A stretch of DNA of 34,191 nt, taken from the NCBI GenBank assembly GCA_026989535.1, contig JALSJD010000006.1, positions 1 through 34,191 of the forward strand, given 5' to 3'. The translations under genes were made by a program, and so were the position numbers. Under the pieces are notes generated by a model, which saw nothing but the letters and a program-made list of their open reading frames with translations, was not told the origin of the DNA and ran no database searches. The DNA is from Cyclobacteriaceae bacterium. Lineage in GTDB: Bacteria > Bacteroidota > Bacteroidia > Cytophagales > Cyclobacteriaceae. Shown here piece by piece: positions 1 to 6,657 of the stretch (within the stretch, counting starts at the first letter, position 1; each line of letters begins with the position of its first letter).

Positions 1-564
1 TTGCTCGATATCGATATTCCTTTGGTAACAGATACGGCTTCTATGCGCAGTAATCCATTGTTGGGTGCTTTTCAAAAGCGAATTGCACTGGCTCAAAACA
101 GGTATAAATTGCAAAAATCTGAATTTGTGCCAGAATTTTCAGCAGGCTTCTTTAGTCAGCAGATTGAAGGAATATCTGGAGCCAATGGGTTTTCGGTAGG
201 TATTGCGGTGCCTTTGGCTTTTTGGACAAATAATGGGAAAAGCCAAGCAGCCGAAGTAGATATTGCCATAGCCAATGCAGAATACGATAGCTATAGTTTA
301 CGCTTGCACACCCAACTTGATAACCTACTACAGGAGTTTACAAAATACCAAGCGCAGTTAACTTACTATCAATCTAAGGGATTAGAATTGGCGGATGAGC
401 TGGTAAATTTTGCGGGTAAAGGCTATGCCAGTGGCGAGATTGAGTATGTGGAATACATTCGAAATCTGGATCAAGCCAACGACATCCGCAACCAATACCT
501 CGAATCTTTGAGGCGTTATAAACAAACACAAATTGAGATTAACTATTTAATGGGAACACTATAA
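1..564 (+). CDS. C-terminal part of TolC-family outer membrane efflux protein (partial)
   Basis: This is the end of a metal-efflux outer membrane component; the 5' part lies outside the window, and the TTG at base 1 is probably not the true start. The 187 visible residues are typical of the second TolC/OEP repeat: a long helical N-terminal part, a short beta part around FSVGIAVPLAFW (residues about 64-75), then a long coiled-coil helix ending in NYLMGTL. In many Bacteroidota this domain is fused to the C-terminus of a CusA-type RND pump, so the missing part could be either a separate cusC or a CusA-TolC fusion. The stop overlaps the start of the adaptor gene by one base (TAATG), which indicates translational coupling in one efflux operon. 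The family assignment is firm; the exact metal is not visible. Confidence 0.82.
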   Translation: MLDIDIPLVTDTASMRSNPLLGAFQKRIALAQNRYKLQKSEFVPEFSAGFFSQQIEGISGANGFSVGIAVPLAFWTNNGKSQAAEVDIAIANAEYDSYSLRLHTQLDNLLQEFTKYQAQLTYYQSKGLELADELVNFAGKGYASGEIEYVEYIRNLDQANDIRNQYLESLRRYKQTQIEINYLMGTL

Positions 565-1778
565 TGGAGATTAAAAATATAATGCGAATGACAATGCTGT
601 TGACGGTAATAGCATTTTTAGGGAGCTGCACAACTGATAAGGCTGCCACTGTAATCGAGGAGCAAGAAGATGAACACAAGGAGCAAGAAGAAGGGACTGC
701 TAAGGGTGTTTTAATTACACCCGCACAAGCCGAAGTGTTAGGCTTAACAACCGCTACAGTGGTAAAAAAGAGCCTTGGAAATAATATTAAGGTAAACGGG
801 TTTTTAGACTTACATCCACAAGATGAAGCCAATGTAAATGCTTTTATTGGGGGTAATATCAGCAAAATTTATTTTATTGAAGGCGATAAAGTAAAGAAAG
901 GGCAAGTGCTGGCTCGCTTAGAACATCCTGACTATTTGCAAATGCAACAAGAGTTGCAGCAAAGTGTAAACGAGTTAGCCTATTTAAAAACAGAGTTCGA
1001 GCGTAAAGAAAAGCTTTATAAAGAGGAAATTTCTTCGGGCAGAGAGTTTCAAAAAGCGCGCTCTGATTACTATTCCACTCAATCAAAAATTAAGGGGCTA
1101 AAAGCAAAGCTTAAATTGCTAAATCTAAATGTGAATAAGGTAATTGCTGGGGAGCTTTTTCCAACGATACCAGTTATTTCTCCCATTGATGGATTTATAG
1201 GAGAGATTTATATACGAATTGGTGACTTTGCTAGCCCGGGAGTAAATATGTTTTACATAACAAATAATGCTAAAACCCACGTAGATTTTAGAGTGTATGA
1301 AAAAGACATTTATAAAATTAAGGTAGGTCAAAAGGCCTATTTCACTATTGCCAATAAACCTGGTGAGTTAATCGAAGCGCATATTCAAACCATTGGCAGA
1401 ACATTTGAAGATGACCCCAAGGCCATTCACGTACACGCTATTATTGATAGCAAAGTGCGCACTGATTTGTTGCCAGGGCTTTATGTAGAAGGCCGAATTG
1501 TAGAGAGTGAACATCTGGTGGATGTGATTCCTGAAGAAGCCATTATTAAAGAAGGCAACCGTTCATTTATTTTTATTAAAGCCACCCACGATGGGGAAGA
1601 AAATAATGACGAAAAATTAGCCTTTACCGTGGTAGATGTAACTACCGGAATTAAGGATGCAGGTTTTATAGAAGTAACATTTGCAGAACCGCTACCCAAA
1701 GGCACAGAAGTGGTTGTAAAAGGTGCCTATATGTTATCTTCTGAATTGATTAAAGGCGAATTAGAACACGAACATTAA
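564..1778 (+). CDS. RND efflux periplasmic adaptor, CusB/CzcB type, lipoprotein
   Basis: This is a membrane-fusion protein linking an inner-membrane RND pump to the outer membrane channel, probably for heavy metal export. The N-terminus has a hydrophobic stretch ending in a lipobox (LGSC, Cys22), so it should be a lipoprotein. A charged Glu/Lys-rich linker follows (residues 30-50), then a barrel-sandwich half (VNAFIGGNISKIYFIEGDKV), an alpha-hairpin (about 120-190), the second lipoyl half (ISPIDGFIGEI) and the beta-barrel and membrane-proximal domains. The length of 404 residues is normal. Unlike some CusB proteins there is no obvious Met-rich metal-binding N-terminus. It starts inside the stop codon of the TolC-like gene and is followed 11 bases later by a P-II-like gene. 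Metal specificity (Cu/Ag or Co/Zn/Cd) cannot be fixed from the sequence. Confidence 0.88.
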   Translation: MEIKNIMRMTMLLTVIAFLGSCTTDKAATVIEEQEDEHKEQEEGTAKGVLITPAQAEVLGLTTATVVKKSLGNNIKVNGFLDLHPQDEANVNAFIGGNISKIYFIEGDKVKKGQVLARLEHPDYLQMQQELQQSVNELAYLKTEFERKEKLYKEEISSGREFQKARSDYYSTQSKIKGLKAKLKLLNLNVNKVIAGELFPTIPVISPIDGFIGEIYIRIGDFASPGVNMFYITNNAKTHVDFRVYEKDIYKIKVGQKAYFTIANKPGELIEAHIQTIGRTFEDDPKAIHVHAIIDSKVRTDLLPGLYVEGRIVESEHLVDVIPEEAIIKEGNRSFIFIKATHDGEENNDEKLAFTVVDVTTGIKDAGFIEVTFAEPLPKGTEVVVKGAYMLSSELIKGELEHEH

Positions 1779-1789
1779 AATTTAAAGTA

Positions 1790-2125
1790 ATGAAAGAGAT
1801 AAAAGCATTTTTAAAACCCGGTAGAGCTAAATTAGTAGTGGACGCTCTTAAAGAAGGTGGGTTTGATTGTATCACTTTATCGAAAGCAGAAGGTACGGGC
1901 TCATTTAAGAGTCCGGATGCCTTTCCGTCATTAGATTTTAAAATTACCGACAGCCCAATTGTAAAGTTAGAGCTTGTTTGTAATGATGATAATGTGAATC
2001 AGATAATCGATATTATTAGCAGTAATGGGCGCACTACCGAAAGAGGTGATGGCCTTATTTATGTTTCTAAGGTAGAGACTGCTTATCGCATTAAATCAGG
2101 AGAGCAAATTTCTAGTTTTTACTAA
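1790..2125 (+). CDS. P-II-like signalling protein linked to metal efflux (PII-NG type)
   Basis: The 111-residue protein has the P-II ferredoxin-like fold pattern: an N-terminal MKEIKAFLKPGRAKLVVDAL strand-helix, a T-loop region (about residues 37-54) and a C-terminal GDGLIYVSKVETAYRIKSGE that matches the P-II B-loop/C-loop region. The T-loop lacks the conserved Tyr that is uridylylated in GlnB/GlnK, so classical nitrogen control by uridylylation is unlikely. Its position 11 bases after a CusB-type adaptor matches the described group of P-II paralogues encoded with heavy-metal RND pumps (PII-NG). Its role there is not established; an inferred role is sensing a nucleotide or metal and acting on the pump. 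Confidence 0.8.
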   Translation: MKEIKAFLKPGRAKLVVDALKEGGFDCITLSKAEGTGSFKSPDAFPSLDFKITDSPIVKLELVCNDDNVNQIIDIISSNGRTTERGDGLIYVSKVETAYRIKSGEQISSFY

Positions 2126-2130
2126 CAACA

Positions 2131-2259
2131 CGTCATACTGAGGGCTCCGCCCGAAGTATCTCAATAGTGTACAATAAAAGTTGATTATGTTTTCATAAGT
2201 TAACAAAAGCACTCGGTTAATTCTAGGGAGATGCTTCGCACAAAGTGCTCAGCATGACG
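2131..2259. repeat. Imperfect long inverted repeat (palindromic element)
   Basis: The left arm 2131-2162 and right arm 2228-2259 are inverted copies: 24 of 32 positions match, with identical outer ends (CGTCAT and CTGAG blocks, and an inner GAAG-ATCTC block). They are separated by a 65-base AT-rich spacer. Transcripts could fold into a long hairpin that would end the efflux operon. The arms resemble dispersed intergenic palindromes common in Bacteroidota genomes. Confidence 0.7.
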
Positions 2260-2298
2260 CTTAAAAAAGGGTGTCACCTGCTAGTTAGCGGGTCTGAT

Positions 2299-2336
2299 GC
2301 CTGCCGCCAGATCGCCTTTGGAGAGGCAAGGCAGGA
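2299..2336. repeat. GC-rich short palindrome, GCCTGCC family
   Basis: CCTGCC (2300-2305) pairs with GGCAGG (2330-2335). The same GCCTGCC/GGCAGGC theme recurs at 2725-2749 and 15068-15091, with a half copy near 14590, so it is a dispersed repeat family in this window. Confidence 0.5.
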
Positions 2337-2342
2337 GTCTTA

Positions 2343-2375
2343 ATTTGGAAAAATAATAATAAATTCATACCTTAT
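2343..2375 (+). promoter_or_regulatory. Possible Bacteroidota-type promoter for the GIY-YIG gene
   Basis: A TTTG-like -33 element (TTG at 2345-2347) lies 20 bases before TACCTTAT (from 2368), which resembles the TAnnTTTG -7 box. The start codon is at 2385. This is pattern matching only. Confidence 0.3.
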
Positions 2376-2384
2376 TCTTTCAAG

Positions 2385-2681
2385 ATGAAAGGCGGATTTG
2401 TTTACATAATGACCAATAAAAATAATGCTGTTTTATACACAGGGGTAACTTCGGACTTACAAACTAGAGTTATGCAACACAAAAATGAAAGGTATCCTCA
2501 AAGTTTTACAGCCAAATACAAATGCTATAAACTGTTATATTTTGAAGTGTTTGATGATATTGAATCCGCAATAGCTAGAGAAAAGTATATAAAAGGCAAG
2601 AAGAGAATATTTAAATTAGAATTGATTACATCGGTAAATCCTGGCTTTAATGACTTATGGAAGCTAATTAAAAATTGGTAA
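2385..2681 (+). CDS. Small GIY-YIG domain endonuclease-like protein
   Basis: A 98-residue stand-alone GIY-YIG protein of the YhbQ/UvrC-N type. It shows the variant motif pair VYIMTN (residues 6-11) and YTGVTS (18-23), a conserved Arg in the following helix (LQTRVMQHK) and a Glu in AIAREKYIKGKKR. This family is frequent in Bacteroidota; some members cut DNA, but the cellular role is usually unknown. It is free-standing and lies between GC-rich palindromes on both sides (2131-2336 and 2725-2749). An association between this nuclease and the repeats is possible but is only inference. Confidence 0.8.
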   Translation: MKGGFVYIMTNKNNAVLYTGVTSDLQTRVMQHKNERYPQSFTAKYKCYKLLYFEVFDDIESAIAREKYIKGKKRIFKLELITSVNPGFNDLWKLIKNW

Positions 2682-2724
2682 TATTTGTAACTATTTACCC
2701 ATTAAAACTCCCTTTTTAGCCACA

Positions 2725-2749
2725 GCCTGCCTGAACTGGCAAGGCAGGC
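2725..2749. repeat. Perfect GCCTGCCT hairpin downstream of the GIY-YIG gene
   Basis: GCCTGCCT (2725-2732) and AGGCAGGC (2742-2749) form an 8-bp perfect stem with a 9-base loop, followed by further GC-rich sequence to about 2770. The rest of the gene gap 2682-2948 shows no coding signal. Confidence 0.6.
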
Positions 2750-2948
2750 GTAGCGAAGGCACGAAGCCTCCAAGTTTCACAAAATTTTATATGTGTTAAA
2801 TTAATACTTTGTGGTTCTTTGCCCGCTAGTATTCTAAGGTAAAACCAAGGATATGCACAATTATTTATGCAGCATGGCGGTGGTGGCTACGGTTTTTCGG
2901 CTGAATAGGTGCAATAAATACTAAAAATGGCTTTACTGGAGTGGACTC

Positions 2949-3830
2949 TCAGTTATATTTTTCAATAAATTTTAGGGTTCTATCAACTACAAGCTCATCT
3001 CTTAAAATGCGTGTGTGCCCTAATCCATTGGTTAGCATTAACTCTGAGTTGGGTTTTAGTTGATGCAGTAACTCCGCATTACGAGGCGGCACTTCTAAAT
3101 CGTCCTTGTCATGAATTATTAAAAGGTTTTTTAATGTTATTTGTTTGGCTAACTCACAGGCAGTAATCTCTTCAAAATCAAGTTTAAATTTTTTAACCAC
3201 CATTTTGCGCAAAGCGATAGAAGTACGGGGCGATGCATTAATTTTTTTGCGAAAATTTGTTAAAATATCCTCCCCAACAGTAGGCGAAGCAATCATTATA
3301 ACTGAATCCAGCTTTAACCCTTCTTTTTTTGCATAAAGGAGCGAAACCCCTCCAAATGAATGGCCAATGCCAATTTTTATGGAACCAATATTTTTCCCAA
3401 TATGAAAGAGCACCTGATAAAACTCCAATATGTTGGTGCTTTTTCCTTCAGACAGCCCATGAGCCGGTGCATCAAACCCAATAACGTGGTATCCTTTGTT
3501 TAATAAAGGTTGGATAAATTTATAAAACTGAGTTGCTCTACCACTCCAACCGTGTGCCACAACAGCAACGGGGTTTCCTAAAGTGCCCCACTCATATAGC
3601 ATTACTTTTTTTGATTCGGTAGCCATCGAATTTACCTCAATGGTAGATTTCTTTGCCAAATCAAAGGCCTCATTTTCTCTAACAGGGCGTTTAAACCGAA
3701 ACGGTGAAAAGAATAAATTCCAAGCCAAATGATGAGCAACAGGAGGTGCAATGCATTCAATTTTTGGATATGACCATTTGATTGCTCGTAATAAAAATGG
3801 TTCTTTTATCTTAGTTTTTTTTGTATTCAT
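2949..3830 (-). CDS. Alpha/beta hydrolase
   Basis: A serine hydrolase of the alpha/beta fold. It has an HGWSGRATQFY oxyanion-region motif, a nucleophile elbow GHSFGG, a late acid in HDKDDLEVP and a C-terminal GLGHTRIL His, so the catalytic triad looks complete. The start is placed at MNTKKTK (3830) rather than the upstream TTG at 3842, because that TTG lies inside the operator at 3836-3849. The gene is 36 bases downstream of a TetR gene in the same direction, and a copy of the TetR operator lies just before its start. It is therefore probably derepressed by the TetR ligand. The substrate is unknown; an ester or lipid-like compound would fit the pairing but is a guess. Confidence 0.82.
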   Translation of the reverse strand: MNTKKTKIKEPFLLRAIKWSYPKIECIAPPVAHHLAWNLFFSPFRFKRPVRENEAFDLAKKSTIEVNSMATESKKVMLYEWGTLGNPVAVVAHGWSGRATQFYKFIQPLLNKGYHVIGFDAPAHGLSEGKSTNILEFYQVLFHIGKNIGSIKIGIGHSFGGVSLLYAKKEGLKLDSVIMIASPTVGEDILTNFRKKINASPRTSIALRKMVVKKFKLDFEEITACELAKQITLKNLLIIHDKDDLEVPPRNAELLHQLKPNSELMLTNGLGHTRILRDELVVDRTLKFIEKYN

Positions 3831-3835
3831 TATTA

Positions 3836-3849
3836 AGACCAAGCGGTCT
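3836..3849. promoter_or_regulatory. TetR-type operator before the hydrolase gene
   Basis: The inverted repeat AGACC-AAGC-GGTCT is located in the 36-base gap between the TetR stop and the hydrolase start. It shares TAAGACC and CGGTCTGT with the site at 4455-4468 and sits in the same register, so both sites are likely bound by the same protein. Confidence 0.75.
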
Positions 3850-3866
3850 GTTAATAGGTAAAAAAA

Positions 3867-4451
3867 TTAGGCCAATGTATTTGCCTTCATTTGCTTTTTT
3901 AAATGTTTTACTACAGTGTCAACAGGGCCGTGGTCGTTGTTTACACGCGCCATAATTAGGGCTCCTTCCATGCTGGTAAGTATAAGTGTGCTTAGCTCTT
4001 CGCTTTTAATGTAGGTGCTAAACTCCCCTGATTCAATACCTTCATCAATTTTAATTTCTATATACCTTTTTAAATGGTTAATGGCGGTTCTTGCTTTTTC
4101 GGTTAATGAAGGATGTATGCCGGTAGAGTCAACAGCCGTATTAAAAATAGGGCAGCCTCCTAATGTAACAGGGTTGGTATGAAATGACTCGAACACAGCA
4201 ATAATTGCTATTATTTTATCGAAACTGCTTTTGCAATTTGATAACCCTTCTTTAAATCGCTGCTTAATAAGGTTAAAAGAGTAATCGAACGATTCAAAGG
4301 CTATTTCATCCTTGTTCTTAAAATAATTATAAATGCCTCCTTTTTTAAGGCCAGTTGCTTTCATTATATCTTGCAAAGAGCAGCCGTTATATCCCTTGGT
4401 ATTAAACAAAGCAGCAGATTGTTGTATAATATATTCTTTAGTTGATAGCAT
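3867..4451 (-). CDS. TetR/AcrR family transcriptional regulator
   Basis: A 194-residue repressor. The N-terminal HTH is clear: a helix with AALFNTKGYNGCSLQDIMKA, then TGLKKGGIYNYFKNKDEIAFE (about residues 12-54). The C-terminal ligand domain contains GGCPIFNTAVDS, as in the YxaF/LmrA-like C-terminal type. The operator overlaps the region directly 5' of the start codon, so autorepression is likely. A second identical-type operator precedes the downstream hydrolase, which points to a two-gene regulon controlled by an unknown ligand. Confidence 0.88.
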   Translation of the reverse strand: MLSTKEYIIQQSAALFNTKGYNGCSLQDIMKATGLKKGGIYNYFKNKDEIAFESFDYSFNLIKQRFKEGLSNCKSSFDKIIAIIAVFESFHTNPVTLGGCPIFNTAVDSTGIHPSLTEKARTAINHLKRYIEIKIDEGIESGEFSTYIKSEELSTLILTSMEGALIMARVNNDHGPVDTVVKHLKKQMKANTLA

Positions 4452-4454
4452 ATA

Positions 4455-4468
4455 AGACCGAACGGTCT
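4455..4468. promoter_or_regulatory. TetR-type operator before the regulator's own start
   Basis: AGACC-GAAC-GGTCT ends three bases from the TetR start codon. The arms are perfect 5-bp inverted repeats and the flanks match those of the second site at 3836-3849. Confidence 0.75.
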
Positions 4469-4514
4469 GTAAAAATGGTTTATTAATTCATAAAATCCAA
4501 ATTAGGGGAACTAT

Positions 4515-5195
4515 TTATCCATTTGGATTTTCCAGTATTGCTAGGGCTTCTTTAAATTGAGGACTTAATTCTGCTTTAATGGTAACTGTCGTTTTGCAGT
4601 AATCAAATTGCAGTTGTTGTGCATGGAGTAGCATGGTAGTCATCCCAAATTTATCTTTCCATAACTTATTTTGCTTATTACAACCATGGGGGCGATCACC
4701 AATAATGGGATGAAAAATATGTGCCAGATGCTTGCGAATTTGATGGAAACGCCCTGTTTGAGGCGTAATTTGAAGCAGACTATAACGAGAAGTATCGAAC
4801 TTGCCCATAGGAATGGGTAGCTCGAACTGTTTCAATACTTTATATTCTGTTATAGCTTCTTGGGTTTTGCCGTTTTCTGTTAGTGCATAATCAATTACAC
4901 CAGCTTTATTCAAATGCCCTCTTACTATGGCAACATAGGTTTTTGCAACTTTTCGAGCATTAAAAATTTCTCTTATTTCGCTTAGTGCCTCCTTCGATTT
5001 GGTAAACAGCAATACTCCTGCCGTTTTTCTATCTAAACGATGCACAGGAAATACTTTTTGATTAATTTTATCGCGTAATAACTGAAGTGCAAATACATCA
5101 GCATCGTTGGCTATTTTTGTGCGATGAACAAGCAGCCCATGTGGTTTATTAATAGCTACTAAATGTTGGTCTTGGTAAATAATTTCTATTTCCAC
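4515..5195 (-). CDS. truC: tRNA pseudouridine synthase C-like (RluA family)
   Basis: A 226-residue RluA-family pseudouridine synthase. The catalytic motif HRLDRKTAG (residues about 52-60, Asp of RLD as nucleophile), the LVHRTK and INKP N-terminal motifs, TGRFHQIRKHLAHI and HPIIGDRPHG all match TruC, which modifies U65 in tRNA. Length is close to the E. coli enzyme. It overlaps the upstream rlmF gene by 10 bases, so the two RNA-modifying genes are cotranscribed and probably translationally coupled. Other RluA-type specificity is possible, but the N-terminal and HPIIGD context favour TruC. Confidence 0.85.
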   Translation of the reverse strand: MEIEIIYQDQHLVAINKPHGLLVHRTKIANDADVFALQLLRDKINQKVFPVHRLDRKTAGVLLFTKSKEALSEIREIFNARKVAKTYVAIVRGHLNKAGVIDYALTENGKTQEAITEYKVLKQFELPIPMGKFDTSRYSLLQITPQTGRFHQIRKHLAHIFHPIIGDRPHGCNKQNKLWKDKFGMTTMLLHAQQLQFDYCKTTVTIKAELSPQFKEALAILENPNG

Positions 5196-6151
5196 CGTTG
5201 GGCTACCCAGTTTTTTTGTTCATCAGTTGTTAAAAAACTCCAAACAATAATTCTACTAGACTTATTTCCTTGCCCCATCGGAATTATGTTAATAACACTT
5301 GCATTTGCTGCTTTAAGTGCATTTTGAATCGCTTTTACATTCGATTGTTTTGAGAGTAAGGAAGAAAACATAAAAACTGATTTGGAGAATTTTTTACTTT
5401 CTCTAACCATATCCAGTACAAATTTTCGTTCTCCACCATCGCACCAAAGCTCATTATTTACACCTCCAAAATTGCGTACTATTTCTTTGTTTTTTGTATG
5501 GGTTAAATTATTGAGTTTTCTTTTAGTGCCTTTTGAGGCTTCCTCGGCCGAAATGTGGAAGGGAGGATTACAAATTGTAATATCCACTTGTTCTTCTTTG
5601 TTGATTACACCGTAAAAAAAATCTTTTTTGCTAGGTTGCAACTTTAAACTTACACGTGGTTTAAGGTAGCTATTGTTTTCTGCAATATGAGTGGCCGATT
5701 CAATTGAAACGGGGTCAATATCAGCGCCAATAAAAGTCCACCCATATTCTTTAACACCAATAATTGGATAAATACAACTGGCTCCCACACCAATGTCTAC
5801 GCATTTTATGCCGGCTCCTTTAGGTATTTTTTTATAATTAAAGCCAGCAAGGGCATCTGCAATATGATGCATATAATCAGCTCGCCCTGGAATTGGTGGG
5901 CATAAATACCCCGGGGGTATTTTCCAATAGTTTATGTGGTAGAATTGGGCTAATAATGCAGCATTTAATGCCTTAACTGCGTTGGCATCTGAAAAATCAA
6001 TTGATTCATCTTTGTACTTGTTAAGCTTTACAAACTGGCTAAGCTCGGGGTAGGTTTTAATTAATTTTTTAAAATCATACCTCGTATTATGCTTATTGCG
6101 AGGGTGTAGCCTAGATTTAATAGCTTCTTGTGTTTTTTTTGAGGCGGTCAT
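5186..6151 (-). CDS. rlmF: 23S rRNA (adenine1618-N6)-methyltransferase
   Basis: A 321-residue SAM-dependent methyltransferase of the RlmF/YbiN type that methylates A1618 of 23S rRNA. The N-terminus (LHPRNKHNTRYDFKKL), WKIPPGYLCPPIPGRADYMHH, the SAM-binding CVDIGVGASCIYPIIG and the catalytic NPPF (in CNPPFHIS, about residue 195) are all diagnostic. The gene is first of an overlapping pair with truC and lies 19 bases downstream of a GNAT gene in the same direction. Confidence 0.93.
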   Translation of the reverse strand: MTASKKTQEAIKSRLHPRNKHNTRYDFKKLIKTYPELSQFVKLNKYKDESIDFSDANAVKALNAALLAQFYHINYWKIPPGYLCPPIPGRADYMHHIADALAGFNYKKIPKGAGIKCVDIGVGASCIYPIIGVKEYGWTFIGADIDPVSIESATHIAENNSYLKPRVSLKLQPSKKDFFYGVINKEEQVDITICNPPFHISAEEASKGTKRKLNNLTHTKNKEIVRNFGGVNNELWCDGGERKFVLDMVRESKKFSKSVFMFSSLLSKQSNVKAIQNALKAANASVINIIPMGQGNKSSRIIVWSFLTTDEQKNWVAQRWK

Positions 6152-6170
6152 TGGTGGGGTATTAATTTAA

Positions 6171-6614
6171 CTATTGACCTAATTTATAACTCATTTTGTA
6201 AAGGTCAATTCCTTTTGCCCAATAGTCTTTGGTGCATTTAATTAATTTGAATCCATATTTTTCATAAAATTGAAAAGAGAATTGAGATGTTCTTACAATT
6301 ATGTTAGCATAAGAATTTAAATCTTTAATTCTATTAATTCGATATACTAATAATTCTTTGCCAAGCCCCTTTTTCTGAAAATCAGGATGTATAATATCCC
6401 AAGATATGATGGCCGTATTTTTATCAGTTTCATAATTAATACCACCACAGCCAATAATTACATTATCTTGTTCAATTACATAATAATCCTCAATTTGCTT
6501 TTCAAGATAAACAATGAAATCTTTTTCTTCGGCTGCATCAAAATATGTTGGTGTGTTAAGATTTATTAGGTTAATCAGGTATGGTTTATCCTTTGCTGAA
6601 AAGGTTCTAATCAT
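6171..6614 (-). CDS. GNAT family N-acetyltransferase
   Basis: A 147-residue stand-alone GNAT. It shows IRTFSAKDKPYLINLI at the N-terminus, a strand IIGCGGINY, the acetyl-CoA pyrophosphate loop QKKGLGKELL (motif A, about residues 95-104) and the C-terminal FYEKYGFKLIKCTKDYW motif B. The substrate is unknown. The 19-base spacing to rlmF makes shared transcription possible. Confidence 0.85.
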   Translation of the reverse strand: MIRTFSAKDKPYLINLINLNTPTYFDAAEEKDFIVYLEKQIEDYYVIEQDNVIIGCGGINYETDKNTAIISWDIIHPDFQKKGLGKELLVYRINRIKDLNSYANIIVRTSQFSFQFYEKYGFKLIKCTKDYWAKGIDLYKMSYKLGQ

Positions 6615-6657
6615 TTGGTAAAATAACGGCTATTTTAATGCAATTCCTAAGCCTCTT

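Noticed and set aside
3145-3336. 63-codon plus-strand frame inside the hydrolase
   Set aside because: It is antisense to a clearly coding alpha/beta hydrolase with no own start signal.
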